Source of the DNA: Clostridia bacterium | GTDB lineage: Bacteria > Bacillota > Clostridia > Oscillospirales > Acutalibacteraceae | NCBI GenBank assembly: GCA_017380575.1 | Contig: JAFODS010000040.1 | Span: 1-62,077, forward strand | Length of the DNA stretch: 62,077 nt | Direction: 5' to 3' | Part shown: piece by piece, positions 1-9,286 of the stretch | How positions within the stretch are numbered: the stretch's first letter is position 1 | How the letters are laid out: every line of letters begins with the position of its first letter | Translations under genes and position numbers: made by a program | Notes under the pieces: generated by a model | Database searches by the model: none | Seen by the model: only the letters and a program-made list of their open reading frames with translations | What the model was told of the DNA's origin: nothing

Positions 1-3000
1 TGCGTTGATTGTTGTTCTTGTACCTTCAACGTTAGCTGCAAGCTTTGCTGCACCTGTAAGAGAATCTGCTGCACCTGAAATTGAGTTCATAACTGCAAGT
101 GAGTCTCTTGCGTTGATTGTTGCTGTTCCGTCTACGTCACCATAGATTACGATTACGTACTCTGCAATCACTTCGCCTGTTGCTGTTGACTTAACTGTAA
201 TTGTTGAGCCTGTACCCATGTAACGTGCTGTTGTCATGTTATATACAAGTGTTACGTTTTCATAATCCGCATATGTTGACTGGAACTTTGCCTTTGTAAG
301 GCTCGGCTGGAGGCCAACAATATAGTTTACGCCACCCTGAGTCTTAACTGATGCACCGCCTACAATTTCAAAGCGTTCAACAACAACCGGTTCAGCAGGT
401 ATAAGAGAATCAATATAACCCTGAAGAGTTGCTGTCATCTCGTTAACCTGAGCCTGCTTGTCAGCGGTAAGATTCATATTCTGAGATACTGTTTCCTCTC
501 TATAGGATACGATAAGGGACATTACCTCATTAAAGTTTTCATATACATTAGTATAAATCTCTGAGTCGGAATTGTCAAGCAAATCCAGGATTTTTTGAAG
601 TTCTGTGTAATCTGCCAATTTTAATTCAAGTTTATTGGTAAAATCTACAATAGCATTTGCATACCGCTGAACTTGTTCCTGACAAGTGATATCAAGTGTA
701 TAGTCTACTTTGGCAATTTCATCCTGAAGAAGCGCAACAGAATCTTCTGTATACCAACCCGTTGCGATTTTTTCATTCGCTGCAGTGATTGCGTTTTCAA
801 CCTCAGTGTAGTCAGCAGGTTTAATTTCAAGCGATGCTGTCAAATCTGTGATAAGCGTTGCAAGCATATTTACATAATCCTGATTTGCAAGATTCGGACT
901 TGCATTACCGATTTCAGTCTTTGCTGTATTTAATGGACTTTGAAGAGCATAAACACTTTCATCGGTATAAATACCCTTTGCGATTTCCTCATCAGCAATT
1001 CTTATCGCCTCTTCCAATCTTTCGAGAGCAAGATTTTTTACAACAAGATTATCGATCGCCTCATAAATTGCTTCTGCGTAAGAATTAACCTGATCCTGTT
1101 TTTCAGCAGTAAGAGTATAATCAACAGAATCCAATACAGACTGAAGTGCCGCAACGCTGTCTTCGGTGTAAAGTCCTGTTGCGATTTCAGCTTCAGCCGC
1201 CTGAACAGCAGCATTTACGGAAGTATAATCTGCAGCCTTGAATTTAAGATTATTAACCGCATTATTGATTGAGGTTACGTATCTGTCAACCGTCGCCTGC
1301 TTATCAGCGGTGTATGTACGGTTGATATTTTTAATTGTCGCGTTAAGAGTTGCGACAGAAAGAGTTGTGTAAACCGACAAATCTGACGGCACTCTTGAAA
1401 GTGCTTCGTCAACCTGAGCATAATCAGCAGGACCAACCTTAAGTGCAGTAATTGCACTTGAAAGAGATGTCACATAACCGTCTACGGTTTTCTGATGTCT
1501 GATATCAAGAGTCGTGTCAACCGATGCAACCACAGTTTCAAGATTTGATATTGTATCCTCAGTATAATACGGGTGTCCGTTATGTGCTTCCTCGAACTCT
1601 TTGTTAAGATTAATCTTTTCCTGAGCGAGAGCAAACTGTTTGTTTACCTGAGTGTAATCAGCCGGAATATATTCGAGAGCTTCGATTGCTTCGTTAATTG
1701 CTGTAACATATGCATCAACTTCAGCCTGCTGGCTTACAGGTTTGTTGAAAACAACTGAAGTATATACCTGAGTAAGTCTGTCAAGACTCGCTTCAGTATA
1801 GAGCTTTTCACCTGTTGTAACTATATTATAAGCCTCGTCATAAACATTTCTTACTGCTGAATAGTCTGCTGTATTTTCAACGAGCGAATTAAGTGCATTA
1901 AGAATAGCCGTTGCATAACCGTCAACCGTTCCCTGCTGAGTATAATCAAGACCGTACTTAACCGCATTAACTGCATTTGTAACTGTTGACCAGTTGGAAT
2001 AGAACGTTTCAGCCGTAAAGCCGTATGTATCAGCATATGTATCTCTGATAAGATTCTCACGCTCCTGAACAAGAGCGATAGCATTTTCTACATTAGTATA
2101 GTCAGCTGAATTCTTGTTAAGGCTGTCGATTGCTGTCTGAAGTGCAGTAACTGCTCTGTTTATGTCGTTCTGATATCTGATGTCAAGATCAAGCTTTGCT
2201 TCAAGGTTTGCAACAGCATTATCAACAGCTGACATATCTTCATACTGACTCCTGTCGATGCTGTTCGCAGTCGCAATCATCTGCAAAGCTGCAGAAATAT
2301 CTGCAGGCTTATAGCTGAGGTTTGCAAGCTTCTCGTTAAGCGCTGCTGTTGCGGCATCAATATCTGCCTGATAAGACAAATCTTTACCGTCGAGTGCGAC
2401 AAGTGCATTGTAAGCAGCAGTAAGATCAGTTGCACAGTCCTCAATGAGCTGAGAGAGATTTACAGCTTTATATGCAGTTTTCGCTTTTGCTGATTCAGTG
2501 TAGTTTGCTGTTTTGAGCGAAAGCTGATTAATAGCTCTTTCAATCTGAAGAACATATCCGTTTACGGTTGCCTGCTCACTTATAAGGAGAGGATCAGCAA
2601 CAATGTATCCGTCAAGCTCATCATATATACAACCTACCTTTGTTAGTGTCTGGACAAGGTTGTTCCAGTTGTTGTAGGCCTCAGAAGCTGGCATACCGTA
2701 ATTAACAGGGGATTTTGATATAAGACCGTTAATTGTTTTGAGGTGAGCATTGAATTCTGAATAGTCGGCAGTTGCTTCCTCAAGAGCATTAAGTGCCGCA
2801 ACAAGATCAGCTGATACCTTGTCAAGTGCAGGCTGATAAATTGCACTGTAATTATCAAGATATGCATCAAGGATATTCTGTACCTTTGCCCAAGAAGCAA
2901 GTGTATAGAAATTCTTATCCTTTGCTAAGGCCTGATTATAATAAGCTGATGCTACAGAATAGTCAGCCGTTCTCATTTCAAGTTCATTATAAGCCTTTAC

Positions 3001-4461
3001 AACTGCATCGTATGTAGAGTTGATTTCGTCCTGTGTTGCAGTCGGCTTTTTGAGGCAGGAAAGGGCAGACTTGTATGTATTGAGGAAAGCTTCCCAACCT
3101 GCTGAATAGTACCATTCCTGAGGATTGTAACCCTTGAAACCACCTTCAGGGATATCAGTTGTCATAACTGTTGGGTCGGTACCCTGAATCTGCTCAATGA
3201 AAGTACGTAATTTACCTTTATCGGTTGTTATAATTCTCAAACTGTGTGTGTGACCAATGAACACTTCGTTCCAACCTGCCGCCGTCTGGTACTTCACCGT
3301 AACGGTATAATCGTATGTACCCGTTGATCCGCTTGGACCTGAACCGGTGAAATACTGATTAAACGAAGCACCTGCTCCCTTGATTGAACCGCCGTAAGTT
3401 GCAAGACCTATTTCACTTGCCGCATAGGTGTTATTTGTCGGCGAACCGTCGTCTTTTTCACCGTCATAGGTGTTAACAACACCGTAATTGATGAAGCTAT
3501 TTCTTACTGAAACAGTAACTCTTTCGCCTTCATTTGAAGCCTCATCGAGGTTTGACGTTACAAGACGAAGATTGAGGTCCGAAAGTGTTGAATGAATACT
3601 TCTGTCAAAGTAAACGTATGAAATCGGTCGGTTATCATCCGCATGGTAAGCGATGTTATAATCTCTGTCCGCACTGTGTCCGTCCGACTTGTGCATCATA
3701 CCGTAGTCCGTAGTCCAGCCTGGAGTTGAGCCTGTGCTTTCAAAGTAAACGCTACCCTCACCTGCACCGTTATTATAAAGTGTACCGTAAGTATTTGCAC
3801 CGAGAATATAAGATGCAACATACGAACGGTTCTTTGTACTCTGACCGAAGAAGAAGTCTTCATAAGTTCTCTTTGTTGAATATTCACCTGCAGGGGTTGC
3901 AATTGCATCAACGTATGAAACACCGTATGAATTATATGTTCTTGTATAGTTTTTACCTGTTACGGCATTGTAGTCGGTGTATGTATAAGTAACCGTGAAA
4001 ATAAGTGTTGTACCGACTGTTGCTGTACCGCCCGTTACACTCCATACATATGTACCGTTAGAGTATGAATAATTACTTATAGTTACGGTAGTGTTGCTGC
4101 ACGAAATAGTCGGAGCAGAAGGAAGCTCAACACCCGGTGTGAAAGCAATCTGAGTTGCAACAGGAGTTTCACCCGCATAAGCTACTGTCGGGAAAGAGGT
4201 GTTCAGCTCGGGCATACCCGACGGAGTTGCATTGACGATAACTGAATTGCTTCCCAATGGTTGCCTCATTGAATAACGTTCAAACGCAACACGTGTTACG
4301 TCTGTAACATAGACTGAAGCCACTGGTCGTTTAAGAACCAGCGAAGCATCCGTTGCTCTCGGCTCTGCCGCTGAAGCGTTCGTTGCGAGAGTTATTGGTA
4401 AGGATGAAAGGATGAGGGTTATTGCAATTAACAAGCTTATAACCTTTCTGCATGATTTCAT
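1..4461 (-). CDS. Giant secreted FIVAR-repeat protein with C-terminal dockerin-like domain (3' end off window)
   Basis: The frame stays open from an ATG at 4461 to the left edge, so at least 1487 residues are present and the C-terminus is missing. A signal peptide (MKSCRKVISLLIAI...) is followed by about 450 residues of unrecognised, Thr/Ser/Tyr-rich extracellular sequence. Residues of about 494-1341 hold roughly a dozen degenerate 60-85 residue units carrying the signature (A)DY(T/S)xVxxAxxxA...LYTEDSVxxL, which matches the FIVAR surface-repeat family. A beta-rich spacer follows, then GDVDGTATINARDSLAVM, the first calcium-binding-loop segment of a type I dockerin. The second segment (ANVEGTRTTINA) is cut by the window edge. 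No catalytic motif was recognised. I infer a cell-surface or cohesin-docked adhesion/scaffold protein. The neighbouring upstream gene also ends in a dockerin-like module. Confidence 0.8.
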   Translation of the reverse strand, partial: MKSCRKVISLLIAITLILSSLPITLATNASAAEPRATDASLVLKRPVASVYVTDVTRVAFERYSMRQPLGSNSVIVNATPSGMPELNTSFPTVAYAGETPVATQIAFTPGVELPSAPTISCSNTTVTISNYSYSNGTYVWSVTGGTATVGTTLIFTVTYTYTDYNAVTGKNYTRTYNSYGVSYVDAIATPAGEYSTKRTYEDFFFGQSTKNRSYVASYILGANTYGTLYNNGAGEGSVYFESTGSTPGWTTDYGMMHKSDGHSADRDYNIAYHADDNRPISYVYFDRSIHSTLSDLNLRLVTSNLDEASNEGERVTVSVRNSFINYGVVNTYDGEKDDGSPTNNTYAASEIGLATYGGSIKGAGASFNQYFTGSGPSGSTGTYDYTVTVKYQTAAGWNEVFIGHTHSLRIITTDKGKLRTFIEQIQGTDPTVMTTDIPEGGFKGYNPQEWYYSAGWEAFLNTYKSALSCLKKPTATQDEINSTYDAVVKAYNELEMRTADYSVASAYYNQALAKDKNFYTLASWAKVQNILDAYLDNYSAIYQPALDKVSADLVAALNALEEATADYSEFNAHLKTINGLISKSPVNYGMPASEAYNNWNNLVQTLTKVGCIYDELDGYIVADPLLISEQATVNGYVLQIERAINQLSLKTANYTESAKAKTAYKAVNLSQLIEDCATDLTAAYNALVALDGKDLSYQADIDAATAALNEKLANLSYKPADISAALQMIATANSIDRSQYEDMSAVDNAVANLEAKLDLDIRYQNDINRAVTALQTAIDSLNKNSADYTNVENAIALVQERENLIRDTYADTYGFTAETFYSNWSTVTNAVNAVKYGLDYTQQGTVDGYATAILNALNSLVENTADYSAVRNVYDEAYNIVTTGEKLYTEASLDRLTQVYTSVVFNKPVSQQAEVDAYVTAINEAIEALEYIPADYTQVNKQFALAQEKINLNKEFEEAHNGHPYYTEDTISNLETVVASVDTTLDIRHQKTVDGYVTSLSSAITALKVGPADYAQVDEALSRVPSDLSVYTTLSVATLNATIKNINRTYTADKQATVDRYVTSINNAVNNLKFKAADYTSVNAAVQAAEAEIATGLYTEDSVAALQSVLDSVDYTLTAEKQDQVNSYAEAIYEAIDNLVVKNLALERLEEAIRIADEEIAKGIYTDESVYALQSPLNTAKTEIGNASPNLANQDYVNMLATLITDLTASLEIKPADYTEVENAITAANEKIATGWYTEDSVALLQDEIAKVDYTLDITCQEQVQRYANAIVDFTNKLELKLADYTELQKILDLLDNSDSEIYTNVYENFNEVMSLIVSYREETVSQNMNLTADKQAQVNEMTATLQGYIDSLIPAEPVVVERFEIVGGASVKTQGGVNYIVGLQPSLTKAKFQSTYADYENVTLVYNMTTARYMGTGSTITVKSTATGEVIAEYVIVIYGDVDGTATINARDSLAVMNSISGAADSLTGAAKLAANVEGTRTTINA

Positions 4462-4519
4462 GTTCAACACCACCATTAAAAATTGACATACGTATCCCAC
4501 GATACAATTATACATAATT

Positions 4520-4548
4520 ATTTTATCACATCACTCTTTTCAAGTCAA
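4520..4548 (-). promoter_or_regulatory. Sigma-A type promoter of the FIVAR protein gene
   Basis: On the minus strand TTGACT and TAAAAT are separated by exactly 17 bp, about 60 bp upstream of the ATG at 4461. A small hairpin (GTATC-loop-GATAC) lies in the short leader and the ribosome binding site is a weak GGTGG. Confidence 0.7.
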
Positions 4549-4574
4549 TAAACTTTAACACAGTAAAACAAGAA

Positions 4575-4604
4575 AAATGACCGACACTTTCGTGCCGGTC
4601 ATTT
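4575..4604 (-). terminator. Rho-independent terminator of the 1214-residue dockerin protein gene
   Basis: A 13-bp stem with one mismatch and a 4-nt loop lies 10 bp past the stop codon of the gene ending at 4614. It is followed on the minus strand by a T-rich tract. It separates that gene from the FIVAR gene, so each is its own transcription unit. Confidence 0.8.
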
Positions 4605-4613
4605 GATTTTGAA

Positions 4614-7600
4614 TTATAATGCTGCAGCTCTTGTTGTATTTACAAGCTGTTCAAATGTGAATGTCTTGCCTGTATACTGTTCAGGAGCCTGGTTGATTGT
4701 TGTCTTATAGAGACCTGCACTTTCAACTTCCTTAGCATCAGAGATACCGATTGCACCGCTGAAGTCGATGTCGCCGGCATAACCAATGTAGTGGTTATAA
4801 CCCTTAACACGAAGCATTGAAGCTGCATAAGCTCTCATAAGAACTGCGTCCTGACCGTCAACAAAGCTGTCGCCTGTGATGTCACCGAACATAACCATTG
4901 TGTACTCTGTATCAGTTGTGTACTCACCGTCACCGTCCGGGTCAGATGCGATTCGGATCTTAGAACCTGTACCGTAACCTGCGTCTGTCGGCTCGATAAG
5001 CATTGTGTCACCGGCTGTCGGAGCACCGTAGTACATTGAGAAGTAGAAGTAGAAGTCGTCGCCCCACATCATTCTTTCTTCTTCATTGTAGAAGTCCTCA
5101 GCAAAGCCGAAGAGATACTTGAACTCGTTGTCACTGAACTGTGAATACGGATCATAGAACTCGATTACAGGGATAGCCTGAAGGTTGTCGATAGCATCAC
5201 GGAGTGCATTTGCCATATTGTCAACATAAACCTGACCGTCGATATCCCACTTAATTTCATTGTTGAAATCGAAAGCAGCGATATAGCTCTCGATAACTGC
5301 ATTAACTGATTCGTCAGTAAAGAGTTTCGGGTCAGAAAGGTCGCCAAGACGAGCAAGCTGGAACTCAAGCTCTGAATAGTCAGCATCACCCTTGTTAGCC
5401 TTAAGGCCTGAAACAGCGTCACGAAGCTGAGCACGAGCCATATTTACCTTTGACTGCATGTAGTCGCCAAGTGTGCCTGCTGCTGCATAGCGGTTATACT
5501 CATTCATAACCTTTTCTGCGAAAGCCATTGCAGTTTCATACTCTGCCCATGAACGGTTTGTATAAAGCTGATTGCCCTCTGCATCAAACTTAGAATAGTT
5601 AGCAGCAAGTGCCTTCTGGTAAATCTTGTTGAGCTGGTAGTTATCAGCTGTTGTCGGGTAATAGTCAAGAACATCCTGCTTTGTGTAGTAGAGTGCATAG
5701 TATGCATATGTGATATCAGCACGTGCAGGAGCTTCTACTTCAGGATCGTTTTCAGACTCGTTGTACTGGTTGATAATGCTTTCAGCATGATCAAGAGCAT
5801 CTTCATAATCTTTGAATGCCCAGATTTCATAGTCAACGTCGGTCAAGTATTCATAATCATCTTCATAATACTTAATTCCTTCGTTATCAGGAATCTTATA
5901 CTCATTATAAAGATCTGTGAGCTGCTTGATTGTGTATGATGTACCCGGTGCACAGTTATCTTCGTAGTGAACCTTCATATACTCAAACGTATCAAGATCA
6001 ACAATACCAAGAAGAGTTGCAAGAATATCAAGTGACTCACCGCAGAGTGTGCCGGGACCTGTGATATTTACGATATACTGGAGAAGCATACGAGCTGTTC
6101 TCTGAAGACCTGTTCCGTTAAGAGCAGCGTTGCTGTTATATCTTGCAGGATATGAAGCGCCTGTATCGGTTGTATTTCTTTCGATGAGGAGTTCATCGAG
6201 AGTTGTATAAGCGTAAGGAACAATAAGGTTGAGCTGGAACTCATTGTTGTTGAGCTGACCAACAGAATCCTTTTCGTGAGGAAGACGGAAAAGACCGTTG
6301 AGAACACGAGCAACAAGGTTAACAAGAGCCTGGCTGAGAGGCTTGTTAAGCTCTGAGTCACCTCTTCTACCAATGATTCTGAGAAGACCATTGATATCGA
6401 AGTTAAGGATGTTACCGATAATGCTGTCGATGAAGAGGTTTTCCATGCCGTACTGGCTGTCTTCAACACCGTAGAAGATGTTTGTAAGCGGAAGAACCTG
6501 ACCAACAGTCATATAAAGCTTATACCACGGGCTGTTCATATTAGCCTCTGTCTTGTGAGCTTCTGTCGGATAGAGATTGAAGAGAACAGCGTACTTACCA
6601 AGGAGCTGATCGAAGACACCGTTGAGGAGTTTGTCAAGAGACGGTGTAGGGTCGTTAAGTACAGCCTGATATGTAGGTTCTGCACCACCGGGGATATAAC
6701 CGAACTGACCAATGATATAGTATCTGAGAACTGCTGCTGCAACATCAAGACACTGCATTGAGTTCGGGATAATCTCGCCACTCTCGATCTTTGCTTCGAA
6801 GTCAACTGAAGGAATAACTTCAGCTGCAAGGTTAACGAATGTATATGTTGCAAGCTCTTTGATTGAGTTACAGTTATGCGGGAAATAGAAACCGTCAACA
6901 AATGCCTCAAGAATCATCTGAACTGCAAAAGCAAATACCTGCTCGTCGTTCATCTGCTCAAGAGCAGCTGTATCTTCTTCTGTAAGAACAGGGAAGTCTG
7001 AAAGGAGAGTCGGGAGAATCGGAAGAACACCCTTAAGGAGGTCGCCGAGCTGAGCCATAAGGTCAGGAGCAACTGTAAGGTACTTACCGCCGATACCATC
7101 GTCCTGAAGGTAAACATAGCTTGTGATACCTTCCTTAAGAACATACTCAAGACCATAGTTGATCTTATCGAGGTTGTTCGGAGCTTCAGGGTTCGGGCAG
7201 CCTACCATTGTAAGGAAAGCTTCCATAACTTCAGCAGCTGATGCATCCTCAGGAAGACCAACTGTTTCGTATGTAACGAAGAGGTTGATAACCATATCAA
7301 CGTATGACATTTCCTCTGCTGTCGGGTCGTCAACAGGGATTTCAAGAAGGTCGATAAGAAGTCTACCTGCGAAAGGAATAACGATATCATCAATAAGAGC
7401 TATAAAGATTTCACGGCAGAAATCATAAATAGAAGCCTTAGTGATATCAACTTCGTCATGTGTAAGTGACGGGCAAAGCTGAACAAGACCCATCATATCC
7501 TTGAGTGTACCGTCCGGATTTGTTTCAAGACCGATGAAGTCTGCAACAACGTTTTCACCTGTTTCAGCGTCTGCAAGCATATCACAGATAAACTTGATAG

Positions 7601-8258
7601 CACGGTTAGCAAGGAAATCGTTGATGATAGCGTCAAGGTTTGAGCCTGCCTTGTCATAGTTTTCCTCAAGCATTTCAGGATCTATAAGAAGATTATAGAC
7701 AGTATATGTAAGGAAACCGTGAAGGTCGTCGAGCATCGGGATCATTTCGCTGAGATTAACGAAGTTACCGATAATTCCGAGGTCAAGGTCGTTACCGATG
7801 AGCTTATAAAGCGGATCGGAGTTCGTGCTGATGAACTGAAGGAACTTACCAAAGAACTCAAGGTCACTCATAGTAGTGGAACGGCGACGGAAATTTTCGT
7901 TCTTAGGAATTGACCAGTCACAATCCTCGATATCACCGAGGTTAAGGATAGTAGCAATACCGTAGAGTGCACTTGAAGTGATGTTATTAACTGAGTCGAA
8001 GAGAGAGTCAAGAGAATAAATCTTGATCTCGATACCAAGGAGCTCCTCGTTAACATCCAAGCCTGACAAAAGGTCGTCATCAAGGAAGTCAAGCAATGCA
8101 GAAGCACACTGGTCGTTTGAGAAATATGGGGCATTGTTGGTATCATAGCCCATAGGTCTCTCATAGTTTGTTTTGTACGCACTTGCACCAACTGTCAGCA
8201 CTGAAAGCATCATAAGCATGGCGAGCAAGACGGACAACAGTCTTTTAGATTGTTTCAT
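4614..8258 (-). CDS. Large secreted protein of unknown function with FIVAR-like segment and dockerin-like C-terminus
   Basis: It has 1214 residues. The N-terminus MKQSKRLLSVLLAMLMMLSV is a signal peptide ending near ASA-Y. Residues of about 30-800 are acidic and leucine-rich and predicted helical; I recognise no family there. Residues of about 880-1080 contain helical segments like the FIVAR repeats of the neighbouring protein (ADYSELEFQLARL...LFTDESVNAVI). Residues of about 1120-1195 form a dockerin-like pair, GDITGDSFVDGQDAVLM and GDIDFSGAIGISDAKEV, each with the spaced Asp/Gly pattern of a calcium-binding loop. No catalytic residues were identified. The start is supported by GGAGG 12 bp upstream. 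Promoter and structured leader lie directly upstream. I infer a surface or extracellular complex component; the function is unknown. Confidence 0.82.
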   Translation of the reverse strand: MKQSKRLLSVLLAMLMMLSVLTVGASAYKTNYERPMGYDTNNAPYFSNDQCASALLDFLDDDLLSGLDVNEELLGIEIKIYSLDSLFDSVNNITSSALYGIATILNLGDIEDCDWSIPKNENFRRRSTTMSDLEFFGKFLQFISTNSDPLYKLIGNDLDLGIIGNFVNLSEMIPMLDDLHGFLTYTVYNLLIDPEMLEENYDKAGSNLDAIINDFLANRAIKFICDMLADAETGENVVADFIGLETNPDGTLKDMMGLVQLCPSLTHDEVDITKASIYDFCREIFIALIDDIVIPFAGRLLIDLLEIPVDDPTAEEMSYVDMVINLFVTYETVGLPEDASAAEVMEAFLTMVGCPNPEAPNNLDKINYGLEYVLKEGITSYVYLQDDGIGGKYLTVAPDLMAQLGDLLKGVLPILPTLLSDFPVLTEEDTAALEQMNDEQVFAFAVQMILEAFVDGFYFPHNCNSIKELATYTFVNLAAEVIPSVDFEAKIESGEIIPNSMQCLDVAAAVLRYYIIGQFGYIPGGAEPTYQAVLNDPTPSLDKLLNGVFDQLLGKYAVLFNLYPTEAHKTEANMNSPWYKLYMTVGQVLPLTNIFYGVEDSQYGMENLFIDSIIGNILNFDINGLLRIIGRRGDSELNKPLSQALVNLVARVLNGLFRLPHEKDSVGQLNNNEFQLNLIVPYAYTTLDELLIERNTTDTGASYPARYNSNAALNGTGLQRTARMLLQYIVNITGPGTLCGESLDILATLLGIVDLDTFEYMKVHYEDNCAPGTSYTIKQLTDLYNEYKIPDNEGIKYYEDDYEYLTDVDYEIWAFKDYEDALDHAESIINQYNESENDPEVEAPARADITYAYYALYYTKQDVLDYYPTTADNYQLNKIYQKALAANYSKFDAEGNQLYTNRSWAEYETAMAFAEKVMNEYNRYAAAGTLGDYMQSKVNMARAQLRDAVSGLKANKGDADYSELEFQLARLGDLSDPKLFTDESVNAVIESYIAAFDFNNEIKWDIDGQVYVDNMANALRDAIDNLQAIPVIEFYDPYSQFSDNEFKYLFGFAEDFYNEEERMMWGDDFYFYFSMYYGAPTAGDTMLIEPTDAGYGTGSKIRIASDPDGDGEYTTDTEYTMVMFGDITGDSFVDGQDAVLMRAYAASMLRVKGYNHYIGYAGDIDFSGAIGISDAKEVESAGLYKTTINQAPEQYTGKTFTFEQLVNTTRAAAL

Positions 8259-8280
8259 CTAAAAACACCTCCAATAATTT

Positions 8281-8350
8281 GCCAAGTTTCTCAGGAAGTG
8301 GACCAGTGAGACCCGATAGCTCACATAAAGCCCCACTAATACACTTTGGC
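8281..8350 (-). promoter_or_regulatory. Structured 5' leader, candidate cis-regulatory RNA
   Basis: On the minus strand the segment folds back on itself in nested steps. The outer stem is GCCAA/TTGGC, the middle stem AGTGG/CCACT and the apical stem GTGAG/CTCAC with a 9-nt loop (CTATCGGGT). Asymmetric internal loops separate the stems. It begins a few bases after the predicted transcription start and ends about 10 nt before the GGAGG of the 1214-residue protein. The layout resembles a translational riboswitch or protein-bound leader. It does not match the c-di-GMP, SAM, TPP, cobalamin or purine consensus sequences I know. Confidence 0.5.
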
Positions 8351-8358
8351 TTATAGTA

Positions 8359-8387
8359 ATATTAACAAATAAAAAGCAATTTGTAAA
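8359..8387 (-). promoter_or_regulatory. Promoter of the 1214-residue dockerin protein gene
   Basis: TTTACA and TAATAT are separated by 17 bp on the minus strand. The predicted start site lies close to 8352, so the transcript would begin almost at the base of the structured leader. Between 8388 and 8653 I see only AT-rich sequence with no gene. Confidence 0.75.
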
Positions 8388-8653
8388 TAGATTTTTACCA
8401 AAAAAAACATAAAAAAATCCAAATAAATTTAAGTTGTTTGAGCAATTTAAACGAAAAAACAGGTATGCATTTAGACGACAAAGCAAACCGCACAAACACA
8501 GTTTGGAAAATTTGTTGAATGTGCTCTAAGGAAATTTAGTTGTGCATCTTATTTTCTTTCTTTGCATTTACAAGTTACTTACATAACTACGCTTATTTTC
8601 ACTACAAAATTTATATATTATATAATGTATACCCGAAAAACGTGTTTTTTCTA

Positions 8654-8681
8654 TTTACAACCGCAAAATATGGTGTATACT
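8654..8681 (+). promoter_or_regulatory. Promoter of the ECF-S/radical SAM pair
   Basis: TTTACA and TATACT are separated by 16 bp, ending 28 bp before the ATG at 8710, which has an AGGAGG ribosome binding site. The predicted leader is too short to hold a riboswitch. Confidence 0.75.
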
Positions 8682-8709
8682 ATATAAAGAAATTTTCAGG
8701 AGGCTTTTT

Positions 8710-9258
8710 ATGAACAGAAACGGACAGAAAAAGTATTTGCAGCAAATGACGCTTGCCTGTGTTTTTACAGCAGCCGTTGCTGTTATGACCTTTTTTATAA
8801 AAATACCTTCACACAACGGATACATACATCTTGGTGATTCAGTAATTTATCTCTCAGCCTGCTTGCTTCCGACACCGCTTGCGATGCTGTGCGGTGCACT
8901 TGGAGGAATGTTTGCGGATGCACTCGGCGGATACATTATATATATAATACCGACGATGATAATCAAGGCACTCCTTCCCCTTGCCTTCTCACGCAAGAAA
9001 GACAAGCTTCTTTGCAAAAGAAACCTTGTTGCACTTGTTCCCGCTTCGCTTATTACAATAATCGGATATTATATTGCCGAAGCTTGCCTTCTCAGCATTT
9101 CTTCAGGTAACTTTTTCAGCTATATAATTACCGCTACACCGTGGGTTACAGCCTTTTACGCAATCCCCGGGAATATCATTCAGGCACTCGGAAGTGCAGT
9201 TGCATTTATTTTCATCGCAATTGCTCTTGACAAAATCAAAATCAAGGATAGAATATAG
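8710..9258 (+). CDS. ECF transporter S component-like membrane protein (DUF1393/TIGR04002 type)
   Basis: It has 182 residues with about six hydrophobic segments. The motif region GYIHLGDSVIYLSACLLP followed by GALGGMFADALGGY is typical of substrate-binding S components of energy-coupling-factor vitamin transporters. Such proteins bind a small molecule in the membrane and depend on a shared EcfA/A'/T energising module, none of which is in this window. The gene leads a two-gene unit with the radical SAM gene 28 bp downstream. From memory, the TIGR04002 S-like family is typically encoded next to the radical SAM family TIGR04100, which fits this arrangement. The substrate is unknown, and no vitamin riboswitch precedes it. 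Confidence 0.75.
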   Translation: MNRNGQKKYLQQMTLACVFTAAVAVMTFFIKIPSHNGYIHLGDSVIYLSACLLPTPLAMLCGALGGMFADALGGYIIYIIPTMIIKALLPLAFSRKKDKLLCKRNLVALVPASLITIIGYYIAEACLLSISSGNFFSYIITATPWVTAFYAIPGNIIQALGSAVAFIFIAIALDKIKIKDRI

Positions 9259-9286
9259 TTTGACTATATAATACGGAGAATTTATT

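Noticed and set aside
673-933. Plus-strand open frames across 673-3992
   Set aside because: They lie opposite the giant FIVAR protein frame; the repetitive codon pattern of that gene keeps other frames open. No promoters or ribosome binding sites support them.
8259-8495. 78-residue minus-strand frame directly before the 1214-residue protein
   Set aside because: It runs through the promoter and structured leader and has no family resemblance; the region is regulatory.
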